Source of the DNA: CALKZN01 sp964633815
GTDB lineage: Bacteria; Pseudomonadota; Gammaproteobacteria; Arenicellales; Arenicellaceae
Reading direction: 5' to 3'
NCBI GenBank assembly: GCA_964633815.1
Contig: CAZWHW010000002.1
Span: 113,282 to 177,281, forward strand
DNA: 64,000 bases
Shown: piece after piece, positions 52,111-60,281 of the stretch
Layout: each line of letters opens with the position of its first letter
Numbering within the stretch: position 1 is the stretch's first letter
The notes under the pieces: model-generated
Database searches by the model: none
What the model saw: only the letters and a program-made list of their open reading frames with translations
What the model was told of the DNA's origin: nothing
Translations under genes and position numbers: made by a program

Positions 52111-53373
52111 CTATTTCCAGCTAGGGATAGATTCAAGGGCGAACAACTCAGTTGTTTCTTCACGTTCACGAATAATTTGCCATAGCTTGTCATTGACTAA
52201 TACTTCAGCAGCACGCGGCCTGGTGTTGTAATTTGAACTCATCGTAAAACCATATGCACCAGCCGAATGAATAGCGAGTAAATCACCGGATTCAATCGCT
52301 AATCGTCTGTTTTTACCAAGGATGTCTCCTGTTTCGCACACGGGTCCCACCACATCATAAACACGTTCGATAGTGTCGGAGTTTGGTGTGGTAATAGGTG
52401 TAATAGTGTGCCACGCGTCATATAGTGACGGTCTCATCAAGTCATTCATAGCGGCATCGATGATGGCAAAATTCTTGTCAGTATTCTCTTTTAAGTAGGA
52501 GATTTCAGTTACCAAAATACCTGCATTGCCAGCGATAGAACGGCCAGGCTCAATCGAAACGGGTAGATTAATATCGGCACTGTCTAGTTTGTTTAATAAT
52601 GCTTGAATGAATTCACGTTGTGAAGGAGGCTCTTCTTCATTATAAACAATTCCATAACCACCACCCATATCAAGGTGCTCAATGCTTATGTCCATTTCAG
52701 CGAGAGTTTTGATTAATGAGATAACTCGGTCTAAGGCATCTTCGAAAGGTGCAGTTGACGTGATTTGCGAGCCGATATGATAGGCAACCCCGAAGACTTT
52801 AGTATGGCTGTATTTTTGCGCCTGCTGAAAAACGCGCAAAGAATCTTGCATGGAAACGCCAAATTTAGCTTCTTCAAGACCGGTTGATATATAGGGGTGA
52901 GTTTGTGGGTCGACATCAGGGTTTACTCTGACTGAAATATTGGCAATTTCCCCCACTTCAACGGCAACTGATTGCACTCGTTCTAGTTCGGCTGGTGATT
53001 CAATGTTAATTGAACGCACTCCTTGTTTTAGTGCATAGGCGATTTCTTCGCGAGATTTAGCAACGCCTGAAAAAAATACTTTGCTAGGGTCCCCTCCGGC
53101 GGCAATAACGCGTTGCAATTCGCCACCTGAAACAATATCGAATCCTGAACCTAATTTTGCCAGTGTGTTTAAAACACCAATGTTTGAATTGGCTTTTACA
53201 GCAAAGCAGACTAAGTGGGGATGATCTCCAAAAGCTGAATCAAATCCAAGCCAAGCGTTTTCCAGTGCTTGTTTTGAATAAATATAGCAAGGTGTTCCAA
53301 CATAGTTGACAATATCTCGAACAGGAACATTCTCAGCGTAGAGCGTGTCTTCGCGAACTGTAAAAAAACTCAT
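52111..53373 (-). CDS. lysA: Diaminopimelate decarboxylase
   Basis: Last step of lysine synthesis, decarboxylating meso-diaminopimelate with PLP. 420 residues. The PLP Lys is K60 (CFAVKANSN), with GFDIVSGGEL near 78, the glycine-rich phosphate site GGGYGIVY near 231, EPGRSI near 275 and CETGDIL near 345. It follows lptM by 22 bases in the argH-lptM-lysA order. Confidence 0.97.
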   Translation of the reverse strand: MSFFTVREDTLYAENVPVRDIVNYVGTPCYIYSKQALENAWLGFDSAFGDHPHLVCFAVKANSNIGVLNTLAKLGSGFDIVSGGELQRVIAAGGDPSKVFFSGVAKSREEIAYALKQGVRSINIESPAELERVQSVAVEVGEIANISVRVNPDVDPQTHPYISTGLEEAKFGVSMQDSLRVFQQAQKYSHTKVFGVAYHIGSQITSTAPFEDALDRVISLIKTLAEMDISIEHLDMGGGYGIVYNEEEPPSQREFIQALLNKLDSADINLPVSIEPGRSIAGNAGILVTEISYLKENTDKNFAIIDAAMNDLMRPSLYDAWHTITPITTPNSDTIERVYDVVGPVCETGDILGKNRRLAIESGDLLAIHSAGAYGFTMSSNYNTRPRAAEVLVNDKLWQIIREREETTELFALESIPSWK

Positions 53374-53395
53374 TATTTAATGATTTGTTTAATGG

Positions 53396-53548
53396 TTATT
53401 TTTTTTCTGGCTTGTTTAATTCTTCAGTAGTCTCAGGGATTGGCTCAAGTACTGGTTTTTCGACTAAGAAAAGATCGCCTTTGTTGCCACAAGCTGCAAT
53501 AGATAAAAACGTCATTAAAATTGCTGTACGAATGATAATTGCTTTCAT
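53396..53548 (-). CDS. lptM: LptM (YifL-type) small lipoprotein
   Basis: 50-residue protein: MKAIIIRTAILMTFLSIAAC signal peptide and lipobox (Cys20), then GNKGDLFLVEKP, the family's CG-x-KGxL(Y/F) pattern just after the lipidated cysteine. LptM promotes assembly of the LptD-LptE LPS translocon in the outer membrane. The position, between argH and lysA, is the usual place for this gene. It is too short for most ORF calls. Upstream GC-poor sequence gives only a weak ribosome binding site. Confidence 0.88.
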   Translation of the reverse strand: MKAIIIRTAILMTFLSIAACGNKGDLFLVEKPVLEPIPETTEELNKPEKK

Positions 53549-53614
53549 AATAGGTTATTGAAAATGATGGTTATTGTTTTATGGCAATGAATTTGTATCG
53601 TGTTCATTAACAGT

Positions 53615-55027
53615 TTAAATAGATTCTCTCATTGACTGCAGTGCTTCTGCAACGCGTTTTGGTGCAGTGCCGCCAAAATGATCTCGTGATTGGATCGAGC
53701 CTTCAAGGCTTAATACCGAAAAAACATCTTGTTCTATCATTGCGCCAAACGATTGTAATGTCTCTAACGGTAATTCCGAGAGTTGCAATTCATTACTGAT
53801 TGCATAGTTGACCACTTTGCCAACAATTTCATGCGCGTCACGAAAAGGGATTTTTTTGCGGACAAGATACTCAGCTAAATCGGTAGCGGTGGCATAGCCC
53901 TCTAGTGTGGCTTGATACATGTTGTCACGTTTAACTTCAATGGCAGGAATCATGGTTGTAAAAACAGGTAGGACAATTTCTAATGTGTCGACTACGTCAA
54001 ATAATGGCTCTTTATCTTCTTGGTTGTCGCGGTTATACGCCAAGGGCTGCGATTTCATCAAGGTCAGTAATGCGGTCAAGTCTCCATAGACTCGTGCACT
54101 TTTGCCTCTGACTAGTTCGGCTATGTCAGGATTTTTCTTTTGCGGCATGATGCTAGAACCAGTGCAATAAGCATCGCCGATATTGATAAATTTGTAAGCC
54201 TCAGACATCCATAAGATGATTTCTTCACACATGCGTGAAAGGTGCATCATCAAAATTGCTGCATTGCTGGCAAATTCAATTGCAAAATCACGATCGGAAA
54301 CTGCATCTAGAGAGTTTCGAGTAGGCGCCGAAAACCCTAATAGTTCGCAGGTAATAGAACGGTCAATTGGAAAGCTAGTGCCAGCCAGAGCTGCTGAGCC
54401 AAGTGGCATGATATTAATACGTTCACGGGTACTAAGAACACGTTCTTTGTCACGTTGTAGCATCTCACACCAAGCCAGCATGTGATGCGCAAAACTAATT
54501 GGTTGCGCGACTTGCAAATGAGTGAAGCCGGGCATGATAGTGTCAATTTCAGGTTCAGCCAGATCAAGCAATGCTGTTTGTAAGTTACTTAGAAAAGAGA
54601 TTAAATGGTCGCTGCAATCACGCAAATACAAGCGAATGTCAGTGGCGACCTGGTCATTACGTGAACGGCCAGTGTGCAGTTTTTTCCCAGATTCACCAAT
54701 GTCTTTGGTCAAGCGTGCTTCAATATTCATGTGCACGTCTTCTAGTGCAGTTGACCAAGTGAAATTGCCCGCTTGAATATCTTTAAGGATATTTTGTAGA
54801 CCAATAACAATTTTATCGCGTTCTTCGTTAGACAGCACGCCAACCACAGCAAGCATGGTTGCATGGGCAATCGACCCGCGGATATCATGCTCATAAAGTC
54901 TGGCATCAAAACTAATAGACTCAGAAAACTGCTCAACTAATTCGTTGGTGCCTTGCTGGAAGCGACCGCCCCACATTTTTTTATTGCCTGATCTTGAGTT
55001 GGTTTGTTGGTCAGTCTGCTTTGACAT
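53615..55027 (-). CDS. argH: Argininosuccinate lyase
   Basis: Splits argininosuccinate to arginine and fumarate. 470 residues from the ATG at 55027. Landmarks: MWGGRFQQGTNELVEQFSESI at the start, HTGRSRNDQVATDIRL near 115, and the superfamily signature GSSIMPQKKNPD near 285. The frame is open 11 codons further to a TTG at 55060, which has no better ribosome binding site. Divergent from hemC. Confidence 0.96.
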   Translation of the reverse strand: MSKQTDQQTNSRSGNKKMWGGRFQQGTNELVEQFSESISFDARLYEHDIRGSIAHATMLAVVGVLSNEERDKIVIGLQNILKDIQAGNFTWSTALEDVHMNIEARLTKDIGESGKKLHTGRSRNDQVATDIRLYLRDCSDHLISFLSNLQTALLDLAEPEIDTIMPGFTHLQVAQPISFAHHMLAWCEMLQRDKERVLSTRERINIMPLGSAALAGTSFPIDRSITCELLGFSAPTRNSLDAVSDRDFAIEFASNAAILMMHLSRMCEEIILWMSEAYKFINIGDAYCTGSSIMPQKKNPDIAELVRGKSARVYGDLTALLTLMKSQPLAYNRDNQEDKEPLFDVVDTLEIVLPVFTTMIPAIEVKRDNMYQATLEGYATATDLAEYLVRKKIPFRDAHEIVGKVVNYAISNELQLSELPLETLQSFGAMIEQDVFSVLSLEGSIQSRDHFGGTAPKRVAEALQSMRESI

Positions 55028-55076
55028 AAGTCGATCTGTCTTTGAAATTTTATTTAACAAGCTTAAATTATACCTT

Positions 55077-55105
55077 TTTAATCTGACCTAAAGAACCGCT
55101 ATAAT
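55077..55105 (+). promoter_or_regulatory. Candidate promoter of the hemC operon
   Basis: A perfect TATAAT at 55100-55105 about 60 bases ahead of hemC, with a weak -35 (TTTAAT) 17 bases upstream. Confidence 0.4.
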
Positions 55106-55164
55106 CAGCTGTAAGCATTTTTCTTAAAATTATGACTACTGATTAAGTTAGATAGGAAATTATT

Positions 55165-56097
55165 TTGACTTCTCCAATTGTAAAAACACTTCGAATTGCG
55201 ACTCGCAATAGTCCGTTGGCATTATGGCAAGCGCACTTTGTCAGAGATCAATTATTAGCGGAACATAAACAGCTTAACGTTGAGATAGTTAGCATGACAA
55301 CCAAAGGGGATAAAATTTTAGACCGTTCCTTGTCAAAGGTTGGTGGCAAAGGATTGTTTATGAAAGAGCTTGAAGAGGCTTTGCTGGATGGTCGCGCTGA
55401 TATTGCGGTTCATTCAATGAAAGATGTGACAGTTGATCTTCCCAAAGGTTTAGAAGTTAGCTGTGTTTGTAAACGTGAAACACCGAATGATGCGTTTGTT
55501 TCTAATAATTACCAAACATTGCATGAATTACCAGCTGGTTCTGTAGTAGGGACGTCAAGCTTACGTAGGCGAGCGCAATTAAAACATCATTTTCCACGGC
55601 TTGAAATTAAAGAGTTAAGGGGTAATGTGAATACGCGTTTACGCAAATTGGATGATGGTGAATATGATGCCATTATTTTGGCTGCTGCGGGTTTAATTAG
55701 ACTGGGTTTTGAAAATAGAATTGCTGATTTAATTGCTATTGAAGATAGTTTGCCGGCAGTGGGGCAAGGAATTGTTGGAATTGAAAATCGTACGAATGAC
55801 GCTGAAATTAAGCAGTTTCTGGCGGTTTTAAATGATACTAATTCTGAAATTTGTATTACTGCTGAAAGGCGTATGAATCAATGCCTTGATGGTGGCTGTT
55901 CAGTGCCGATTGCTGGATTTGCTCAACTTGAAGGTGATACTGTGTTTTTGCAAGGTGTCGTTGGAGATGTTGACTCTGGACGACTGCTTAGTGCTTCAGC
56001 TCAAGGTGATCCAAGCATTGCTGCTGAATTGGGTCAGCAAGTAGCCCAGCAATTGATTGATCAAGGTGCAAAATCCTTAATTGCTAAAGCACAATAA
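55165..56097 (+). CDS. hemC: Porphobilinogen deaminase
   Basis: Polymerises four porphobilinogens into hydroxymethylbilane. 310 residues, normal length. The start is TTG at 55165 behind a GATAGGA ribosome binding site; no ATG is near the family start (LRIATRNSPLALWQA). Motifs: KGLFMKELEEALLDGRADIAVHSMKDV, VGTSSLRRRAQL, ELRGNVNTRLRKL, and the dipyrromethane-cofactor Cys in LDGGCSVPIAG near 245. First gene of hemC-hemD-hemX-hemY. Confidence 0.96.
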   Translation: MTSPIVKTLRIATRNSPLALWQAHFVRDQLLAEHKQLNVEIVSMTTKGDKILDRSLSKVGGKGLFMKELEEALLDGRADIAVHSMKDVTVDLPKGLEVSCVCKRETPNDAFVSNNYQTLHELPAGSVVGTSSLRRRAQLKHHFPRLEIKELRGNVNTRLRKLDDGEYDAIILAAAGLIRLGFENRIADLIAIEDSLPAVGQGIVGIENRTNDAEIKQFLAVLNDTNSEICITAERRMNQCLDGGCSVPIAGFAQLEGDTVFLQGVVGDVDSGRLLSASAQGDPSIAAELGQQVAQQLIDQGAKSLIAKAQ

Positions 56098-56098
56098 A

Positions 56099-56860
56099 AT
56101 GCGAGTTTTACTGACTCGAAACACTCAGCATAATCGGTTGATGCGTCGTGCAATCGAAGCTCGATTTGCTCATCTTTCACCAATAATATTTGCAGCACCA
56201 TTATTGGAGCAAGTCGCCATTGCAGAAGCTAATGATGCTTTGGAATATTTATTGTCGGATAAGTACATAGACGATGTAATTTTTATCTCGCCTTCAGCAG
56301 TTCATTTTGGATTTGATAGGGTCTATGAATTTATGAAATTGCCTAGATTTTTTGCGGTAGGGCAAGGCACAGCAAATATGCTAAAAGTTAAGCTACAAAA
56401 AGAAGCTAAAAATATAGAAGTGATTTTTCCAAAAGAGCAAGTGGGATCAAAGGCTTTGCTCGATCTTCCAGAAATGCAAAAAGTGGAAAATAATAAAATT
56501 TTGATCGTTACAGGAACGCAGGGTAAACCTTTGCTAGAAAATACCCTTAATCAGCGGTTGGCAAAGATAACTCGTTGGGAGTGTTATCAACGCCAAAAAC
56601 CTTCAGGGTTGAGTCAACAATTAAAAGATTGCCTACTAGATGGTTTAGATTGCGTGTTTTTGCATAGTGCGCATGCAGCAAGACATTTTTTAGAAGAATT
56701 GCCGCAGGAAGTTCAAACACAATCAATTCTTGCAATAGTGGGAGCAAACTCGATTGCCGAGGAGTTAGTAGCGAGCGGTTGGTCAGGGAGGATCTTGGTT
56801 GCCGCTTCACCAATGCCCACTGACATGGTATCTCAATTGCAAAGAGTAACAACGAAGTGA
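56099..56860 (+). CDS. hemD: Uroporphyrinogen-III synthase
   Basis: Closes and inverts hydroxymethylbilane to uroporphyrinogen III. HemD sequences are poorly conserved; this one has the expected size (253 residues) and typical blocks: RVLLTRN at the start, FISPSAVHFGFD near 63, AVGQGTANML near 87, LIVTGTQGK near 140 and the late AIVGANSIAEELVASGW. I use the ATG at 56099, one base after the hemC stop; a TTG at 56081 inside hemC is also open. Confidence 0.88.
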   Translation: MRVLLTRNTQHNRLMRRAIEARFAHLSPIIFAAPLLEQVAIAEANDALEYLLSDKYIDDVIFISPSAVHFGFDRVYEFMKLPRFFAVGQGTANMLKVKLQKEAKNIEVIFPKEQVGSKALLDLPEMQKVENNKILIVTGTQGKPLLENTLNQRLAKITRWECYQRQKPSGLSQQLKDCLLDGLDCVFLHSAHAARHFLEELPQEVQTQSILAIVGANSIAEELVASGWSGRILVAASPMPTDMVSQLQRVTTK

Positions 56861-56950
56861 AGGTTTTTAGAAAATCTTGCTTTGTTTAACATCACTGTGT
56901 TAAAGGTTTGTGTTAAATTAAAGACAATAGAACTGAAGCAATGATTCACC

Positions 56951-57913
56951 ATGGCAGATTCAAAAAACAAGAAAACGACTCCTGCAGCATCGACTGCAAA
57001 AAAGACTGCAGCTACAACAAAAGCAGCGAGTAAGCCTGTAACGAAAAGTAAAGCAGCTGCAAATAATGCAACTAGCAAGGCAACAACTACAGTGAAAGCT
57101 ACAACTGATAGTACAAAGCCAGCTACTACAAAGCCAGCTACTACAAAGTCAGCTACTACAAAGTCAGCTACTACAAAGTCAGCTACTACAAAGTCAGCGA
57201 GTCAAGGCAAAACGAAAGAGAGCGAGTCAATAAAAGCTACTGAAAAAACAACTGAAAAATCTGCCGCACCGAAGACAGCGACAGCACCTAGCAAAAAAGA
57301 AAAAAGCAGTGGTGCTGGGATAGCATTTTTAGCATTACTCTGTTCTTTAGGGGCTTTGGGTTTGTCAGGATATAATTATTATTTGCAGAATTTATCGCCG
57401 CAAAGCAAACAATCACAAAATTCTTTGCTTACTGGAGTTAATGAAATTAAGTCCAATGTCACCGAGTTTGGTACAGTGATAACTGGTTTGCAAAAAGAAG
57501 TTCAAGATTTTAAAGAAAGTCAATCCCAGTATATTACTGAAGACACCTTGACGGCAGCAGTAAAAGAGGGTGTTGATAAGGCAGTTCAGAATTTGCCTGA
57601 TCTTCCTGATATTGGTCCAAAATCGCTTGGTTTAGAGGCGCAAGAAGAGGCAGAGAAAAATCAGTTAGAAACACAAGATAATTTAGATGCTACTAACGCC
57701 ACTGACTCTTTAGGTGGAAATTCTAAAGAGACTGACCAAGTTACTACTGATATTACAACGACTCACTCTGAGGTATCAACGTCAGTTGATAAGCAGGAGA
57801 CATCGAATGAACAAATTGAAGATGATAGTTTCTGGTCATGGAATCGCGCTAAACGGGATATGAAGGATATGTTGAAAAGCTTTATCAAAATTGAAAAAAC
57901 AGAACAAGACTAG
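56951..57913 (+). CDS. hemX: HemX-like membrane protein with Ala/Thr/Lys-rich repeat N-terminus
   Basis: 320 residues. About the first 115 are low-complexity Lys/Ala/Thr/Ser, including a run of KPATT/KSATT units coded by 15-bp tandem repeats. A single transmembrane helix follows (about 119-141, AGIAFLALLCSLGALGLSGYNYY), then a coiled-coil-like region and an acidic Thr/Ser/Asp-rich tail ending in FWSWNRAKRDMKDMLKSFIKI. The position between hemD and hemY identifies it as HemX; the conserved HemX core is short and diverged here. The family is often called a uroporphyrin-III C-methyltransferase, but no such domain is visible. Confidence 0.78.
   Translation: MADSKNKKTTPAASTAKKTAATTKAASKPVTKSKAAANNATSKATTTVKATTDSTKPATTKPATTKSATTKSATTKSATTKSASQGKTKESESIKATEKTTEKSAAPKTATAPSKKEKSSGAGIAFLALLCSLGALGLSGYNYYLQNLSPQSKQSQNSLLTGVNEIKSNVTEFGTVITGLQKEVQDFKESQSQYITEDTLTAAVKEGVDKAVQNLPDLPDIGPKSLGLEAQEEAEKNQLETQDNLDATNATDSLGGNSKETDQVTTDITTTHSEVSTSVDKQETSNEQIEDDSFWSWNRAKRDMKDMLKSFIKIEKTEQD
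57121..57195 (+). repeat. 15-bp tandem repeat inside hemX
   Basis: Five consecutive copies of AGCTACTACAAAGTC, the first two coming as AGCTACTACAAAGCC, which code for the KPATT/KSATT-type pentapeptides. A partial copy precedes it. Confidence 0.92.
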
Positions 57914-57934
57914 CTGAACGGATCGGAGACAATT

Positions 57935-59242
57935 ATGCGTAATTTAATTATTTTTGTAGGTTTAGCCTTTGCTGCATTATTTGCCTATATCAAGTTGAAC
58001 CAGTTTTTTGGTGAAGGTGCAAATGTTGTTTTTGACTTATTGGGTTACACTGTCACATTGACGATAATGCAATTTATCATTGCAGCAATAGTAGTCTTTG
58101 CAGTGCTTTATATTTTGTTTCGCATGTTGGGTGGGTTTTTTCGAACCAAAAAGCGAGTAGCTAATTGGAATAAAAATCGTAATGAAAAAAATGCCCAAAA
58201 GAAATTAGGAATAGGATTTCTTTCTTTAATGAAAGGCGATTGGAAACGTGCTGAAAAGCAATTGGTAGCTAAAACTCAGCATACAGAAGTACCGTTTGTT
58301 AATTTTTTAGCCGCAGCTCAAGCAGCACAAGAACAAGGTAATTATGCAAAGCGTGATGAGTACCTTCGAAAAGCTGCTGAGAAAGCGCCGAATGATCGTT
58401 TGGCAATTAACATGACCAAAGCTCGTTTAGACCAGCAAATTGGCAAAGCTGATGATGCGCTGAAATCTTTGTTAGAAGTCGAGGATGCTGGACGTGGTAA
58501 TGCACAGTATGTGGCTATGCTTGCACAGGCATATGATGAATTAGATGAGAATGAAAAATTATCAAATATTTTGCCTGAAGCAAAGCGTTTGGGCGCATTG
58601 CCTGTAGAAGTCATTGCTGAAATGCAATCTGAATTAGATTTGGATAAATTTAATTCAGCCGAAAATAAAGATTTAGCGTGGAAGCAGACTTCAAAAATCT
58701 CGCGCAAAGACCCAGAGTTTGTTGTTGCCTATGCAGAATATCAAATTCAGAATGGACGTGTTGATTTAGCTGAAAAAATGATTGTTTCGACATTAAAAAC
58801 TACTTGGGACGATGACCTAGTCAATTTGTATGGACGATTAAAGTCTACTAATCGGAAAAAGATTCTTAGACAACTAGATGGTTGGTTGTTAGCGCGTCCT
58901 GAAAATGCAGAATTGCATTTGGCAGCTGGTCGTAAAGCAGTTGAAAATAAAGATGTAGAACGCGCCAAAAAAGAATTTGAACAAGCGATTAAGCTTGGTG
59001 GATTATCAGAAGCGTTTGAAGAACTGGGTCTACTACATGAAGATGAACAAGATTTGCGCAAAGCATTAGCGTTGTATCGCTCTGGTTTGGCAACAGTCAA
59101 TGGTGCACCCCATGTTGCACTAGAACAGTTACAGAAGATTGAAACTTCCGAAGCTGAAATGTCGAAATCTTCTCAGTCGGCTAACCCTGATGCTGAAGAG
59201 GTAGTAAAAGAAGGCGAATTACTGACTAAGTCTGATGCCTGA
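57935..59242 (+). CDS. hemY: HemY-like inner membrane TPR protein
   Basis: 435 residues. Two transmembrane helices near the N-terminus (about 3-22 and 43-67) are followed by a HemY N-terminal region (RKKRVANWNKNRNEKNAQ, KGDWKRAEKQL) and TPR-like helical repeats to about 400, then an acidic Ser-rich tail. In E. coli HemY is linked to haem synthesis but its biochemical role is unclear. It overlaps mutM by 8 bases. Confidence 0.88.
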   Translation: MRNLIIFVGLAFAALFAYIKLNQFFGEGANVVFDLLGYTVTLTIMQFIIAAIVVFAVLYILFRMLGGFFRTKKRVANWNKNRNEKNAQKKLGIGFLSLMKGDWKRAEKQLVAKTQHTEVPFVNFLAAAQAAQEQGNYAKRDEYLRKAAEKAPNDRLAINMTKARLDQQIGKADDALKSLLEVEDAGRGNAQYVAMLAQAYDELDENEKLSNILPEAKRLGALPVEVIAEMQSELDLDKFNSAENKDLAWKQTSKISRKDPEFVVAYAEYQIQNGRVDLAEKMIVSTLKTTWDDDLVNLYGRLKSTNRKKILRQLDGWLLARPENAELHLAAGRKAVENKDVERAKKEFEQAIKLGGLSEAFEELGLLHEDEQDLRKALALYRSGLATVNGAPHVALEQLQKIETSEAEMSKSSQSANPDAEEVVKEGELLTKSDA

Positions 59243-60065
59243 ACTTCCTGAGGTTGAGACCACATTACGTGGTATTCAGCCTTTTGTTGAAGATGCATAC
59301 TTTACGGATATGCAGGTGCGTAATTCTTCTTTGCGTTGGCTCGTGCCTATTGAAGAAATACAAGGTTTGCTTGGTCATCAAGTCCAGCGATTGTATCGGC
59401 GCGCTAAATATATAATTTTTGAAACTGCACAAGGTGCCATGATGTTACATCTTGGTATGTCAGGCAGCATTCGTATTTTAAACAATGCCGATATTGAAGC
59501 ACCGAAAAAACATGATCATATTGATTTATTATTTCAATTAGGCAATGAAGTATGGGTGCTGCGTTATCATGATCCTCGTCGTTTTGGTTCATTATTGTTT
59601 ATTGCTAAGGGTATGAAGTCCCATGTTCTATTAGAAAGTCTTGGTCCAGAACCATTAGCGGAAGAATTTGATGGAGAGTATTTATTTCGACACTCGAGAA
59701 AAAGAATCATTGCTGTTAAAAACTACATTATGAATGGTCAAATCGTTGTCGGAGTCGGTAATATTTATGCCAGTGAGGCATTGTTTATAGCAGGGATCAG
59801 GCCGATGCGTCCTGCGGGTAAGGTGAGCAAAGCGGAGTATGCGCGTTTGTCTGATGCAATAAAATCAGTATTGGCTAAAGCGATCAAAGTAGGAGGAACG
59901 ACACTGCGTGATTTTACAGGATCAGATGGTCAAGCAGGCTATTTTAGTCAAAAGCTTAATGTCTATGAGCGTGATCAAAAAGCTTGCCGAATTTGCGATA
60001 CAAAAATTAAACGTATTGTCATTGGGCAGCGTTCCTCTTTTTATTGTCCTAGGTGTCAAAGTTAA
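59235..60065 (+). CDS. mutM: Formamidopyrimidine-DNA glycosylase (Fpg)
   Basis: Removes 8-oxoguanine and formamidopyrimidines, then cleaves the strand by beta/delta elimination. 276 residues. The catalytic N-terminus MPELPEVET is intact (Pro2, Glu3), with Lys in the HLGMSGSIRI region, VGVGNIYASEALF near 172, and the C-terminal zinc finger CRIC...CPRC. The start overlaps the hemY end, so it may be translationally coupled to it. Confidence 0.97.
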   Translation: MPELPEVETTLRGIQPFVEDAYFTDMQVRNSSLRWLVPIEEIQGLLGHQVQRLYRRAKYIIFETAQGAMMLHLGMSGSIRILNNADIEAPKKHDHIDLLFQLGNEVWVLRYHDPRRFGSLLFIAKGMKSHVLLESLGPEPLAEEFDGEYLFRHSRKRIIAVKNYIMNGQIVVGVGNIYASEALFIAGIRPMRPAGKVSKAEYARLSDAIKSVLAKAIKVGGTTLRDFTGSDGQAGYFSQKLNVYERDQKACRICDTKIKRIVIGQRSSFYCPRCQS

Positions 60066-60116
60066 CTAAATTTTTTGTCGGTAACTGACTTAAGCATCTT
60101 TTCGTGTATAATTCCG

Positions 60117-60122
60117 CCAGCA
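60117..60122 (+). promoter_or_regulatory. Candidate -10 element of icd
   Basis: TATAAT preceded by GTG, in the 216-base gap before icd. No good -35 is visible. Confidence 0.3.
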
Positions 60123-60281
60123 AAAAGTTTATGCAGAATTTTTTGTACGAATGCGTGATTAACTTTTTCCTTGCTTAAGCTCTCATTTAAAGCTGTCTTG
60201 CCTTGAATGTCGCTAGTATTCGTTCAAAAGCATTTTTTTAGAATTACCAAGATGTTCGAGACATTTGATTGAGGCATAAAA

